A stretch of DNA of 64,000 nt. Source: Bacteroidota bacterium (GTDB lineage Bacteria > Bacteroidota > Bacteroidia > AKYH767-A > OLB10). The notes below the pieces were generated by a model. The model saw nothing but the letters and a program-made list of their open reading frames with translations. It was not told where the DNA came from and made no database searches. Below, one piece after another: positions 63,124-64,000 of this stretch. The stretch lies in NCBI GenBank assembly GCA_016722525.1, contig JADKJB010000008.1, positions 186,001-250,000 on the forward strand, given 5' to 3'. The position numbers and the translations under genes are program-made. Positions within the stretch are counted from its first letter, which is position 1, and the number at the start of each line of letters is the position of its first letter.

Positions 63124-64000
63124 ATGAAAATTCGACTGATTTTGACTTGTATTGTAATTTGTGCGTTACCATTGGTTTTCATTCTTCTTTTCTGGGTTCA
63201 CCACAGGAAAAAATTGTAACTTATGAACCAACTAAGGATTTTAGTTTTTTAAAAAGATTTTATTGTATCTCTGATTTATTTGGAAAAGACCAATGGGAAA
63301 ATAATAAGGGACGTTCATTCAATGAAGAGGGCGTTCATCTTACAAATTTAAAAAAGCATCCGGTCAATGCCTGTCATTATGCTTTGTTTTGTTACGATGA
63401 ATATTATACTTCAAAAGATGAAACTTTTAAGATTGCATTTTTGGCCCAGGTAAAATATCTTCTTGATTCAAATAGTTACCATGTGGTGGATAAAGGAATG
63501 ATCGCTTATCCTTACGATATTAAGTTCCATGATTTAAATCCGCCCTGGTATTCTGCATTGGCGCAGTCAGAGGCGATTTCTGTGCTTATCAGGTATTATG
63601 CGATGACCCGGGATAAAGCTGCGTTGGATGTTATTGTTCAACTGAGAAATTTTATGGTTTCGCCTCAGGAGGGTGTATGTGGAACAAAAAGCATAACTCC
63701 TGAAGGCCACATGGTATGAGGAGTACCCGAATTCGAAACAGGAGAAACAAGTTTTGAATGGATTTTTATTAACCATTATTTCACTTTATGAGTATTCTAA
63801 TTTATTTCCTGATGATACTACTTCTGCCCGATTGTATAGAGAAAGTATAATAACAGTGAAAGAGTCTTTCAAGTTTTATGATACCGGTTCATGGCTTAAG
63901 TATAACAGAGGCGACCAGCGTCAGGTTTCAAATGGTTATATGAAATGGCAAGTATTAGAAATGAAATTGCTGTATGCTATTACCGGTGATATCTACTTTA
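63124..64000 (+). CDS. D-glucuronyl C5-epimerase C-terminal domain-like protein (two frameshifts, 3' cut by window edge)
   Basis: ATG 63124 gives MKIRLILTCIVI and a membrane helix (about residues 5-27). One missing A near 63213 breaks HRKKIVTYEPTKDF, after which the main frame runs with FNEEGVHLTNLKKHPVNACHYALF, YPYDIKFHDLNPPWYSALAQSEAISVLIRYY (in parts). A second break near 63710 precedes WYEEYPNSKQEKQVLNGFLLTI and LKYNRGDQRQVSNGYMKW. These are typical of the alpha/alpha-barrel domain of heparosan-type C5-epimerases (Glce). In bacteria it is often linked to polysaccharide modification; the substrate is unknown. The gene continues beyond the window. Confidence 0.78.

Noticed and set aside
1..64000. 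CRISPR array, transposon, prophage or tRNA genes
   Set aside because: No regularly spaced repeats, transposase, integrase, phage structural genes or tRNA cloverleaf signatures were recognised by eye. A covariance-model scan would be needed to exclude small RNAs.

Overview
The window looks like a chromosomal segment of a Bacteroidota (Bacteroidetes) bacterium. The evidence is the AT-rich DNA, the many secreted proteins ending in type IX secretion system (T9SS) type A sorting domains, an IPExxxVDY-family protein, DUF4412 and DUF4259 proteins, PorT-like beta-barrels, and promoters of the Bacteroidetes type (-7 element TAnnTTTG). No rRNA, tRNA, CRISPR array, transposase or phage gene was recognised.

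Layout. 1-8 kb: an epimerase fragment, the tRNA hydroxylase trhO, then a leftward respiratory cluster (ctaB, two cytochrome oxidase subunit III genes, subunit IV, SCO, DUF420 and a small Cys-motif membrane protein), with trpS and plsC divergent beside it. 8-14.5 kb: bacilliredoxin, an unusual split PAS / HATPase / receiver module, tadA, pyk and an M42 peptidase. 14.6-21 kb: two large T9SS cargo proteins (an FG-GAP/ASPIC protein and a five-heme cytochrome) and a MacB-type permease. 21-28.6 kb: purH and the elongasome operon mreB-mreC-mreD-mrdA-rodA. 29-42 kb: an accessory cell-surface locus. 42-64 kb: DPP-IV peptidase, esterase, a DUF4412 pair, an AsmA/PorE-like operon, aroC, a beta-barrel plus lipoprotein cytochrome c operon, tryptophanase, a CoA-transferase, an AI-2E-type permease, a POT peptide transporter, tag, and the start of a glucuronyl C5-epimerase-like gene.

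The most unusual part is 29.8-42.1 kb. A two-gene module (a giant beta-helix adhesin with a T9SS domain, followed by a beta-propeller-like T9SS protein) appears three times in tandem. The adhesin is nearly full length in unit 1, only its C-terminal third in unit 2, and only the last part of its sorting domain in unit 3. The propellers keep a nearly identical C-terminal cassette. The join in unit 1 coincides with a perfect 14-bp inverted repeat.

Regulatory sites worth testing are a 16-bp CRP/FNR-like palindrome about 41.5 bp upstream of the inferred tnaA start site, and a 9+9-bp operator-like dyad over the promoter of the barrel/cytochrome c operon.

Caution: more than 40 coding frames are broken by what look like single-base indels, mostly lost bases in short homopolymers, including in essential genes (pyk, mrdA, mreD, aroC). 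This points to residual sequencing error. I therefore join such fragments into one gene and do not read them as pseudogenes unless large pieces are missing.
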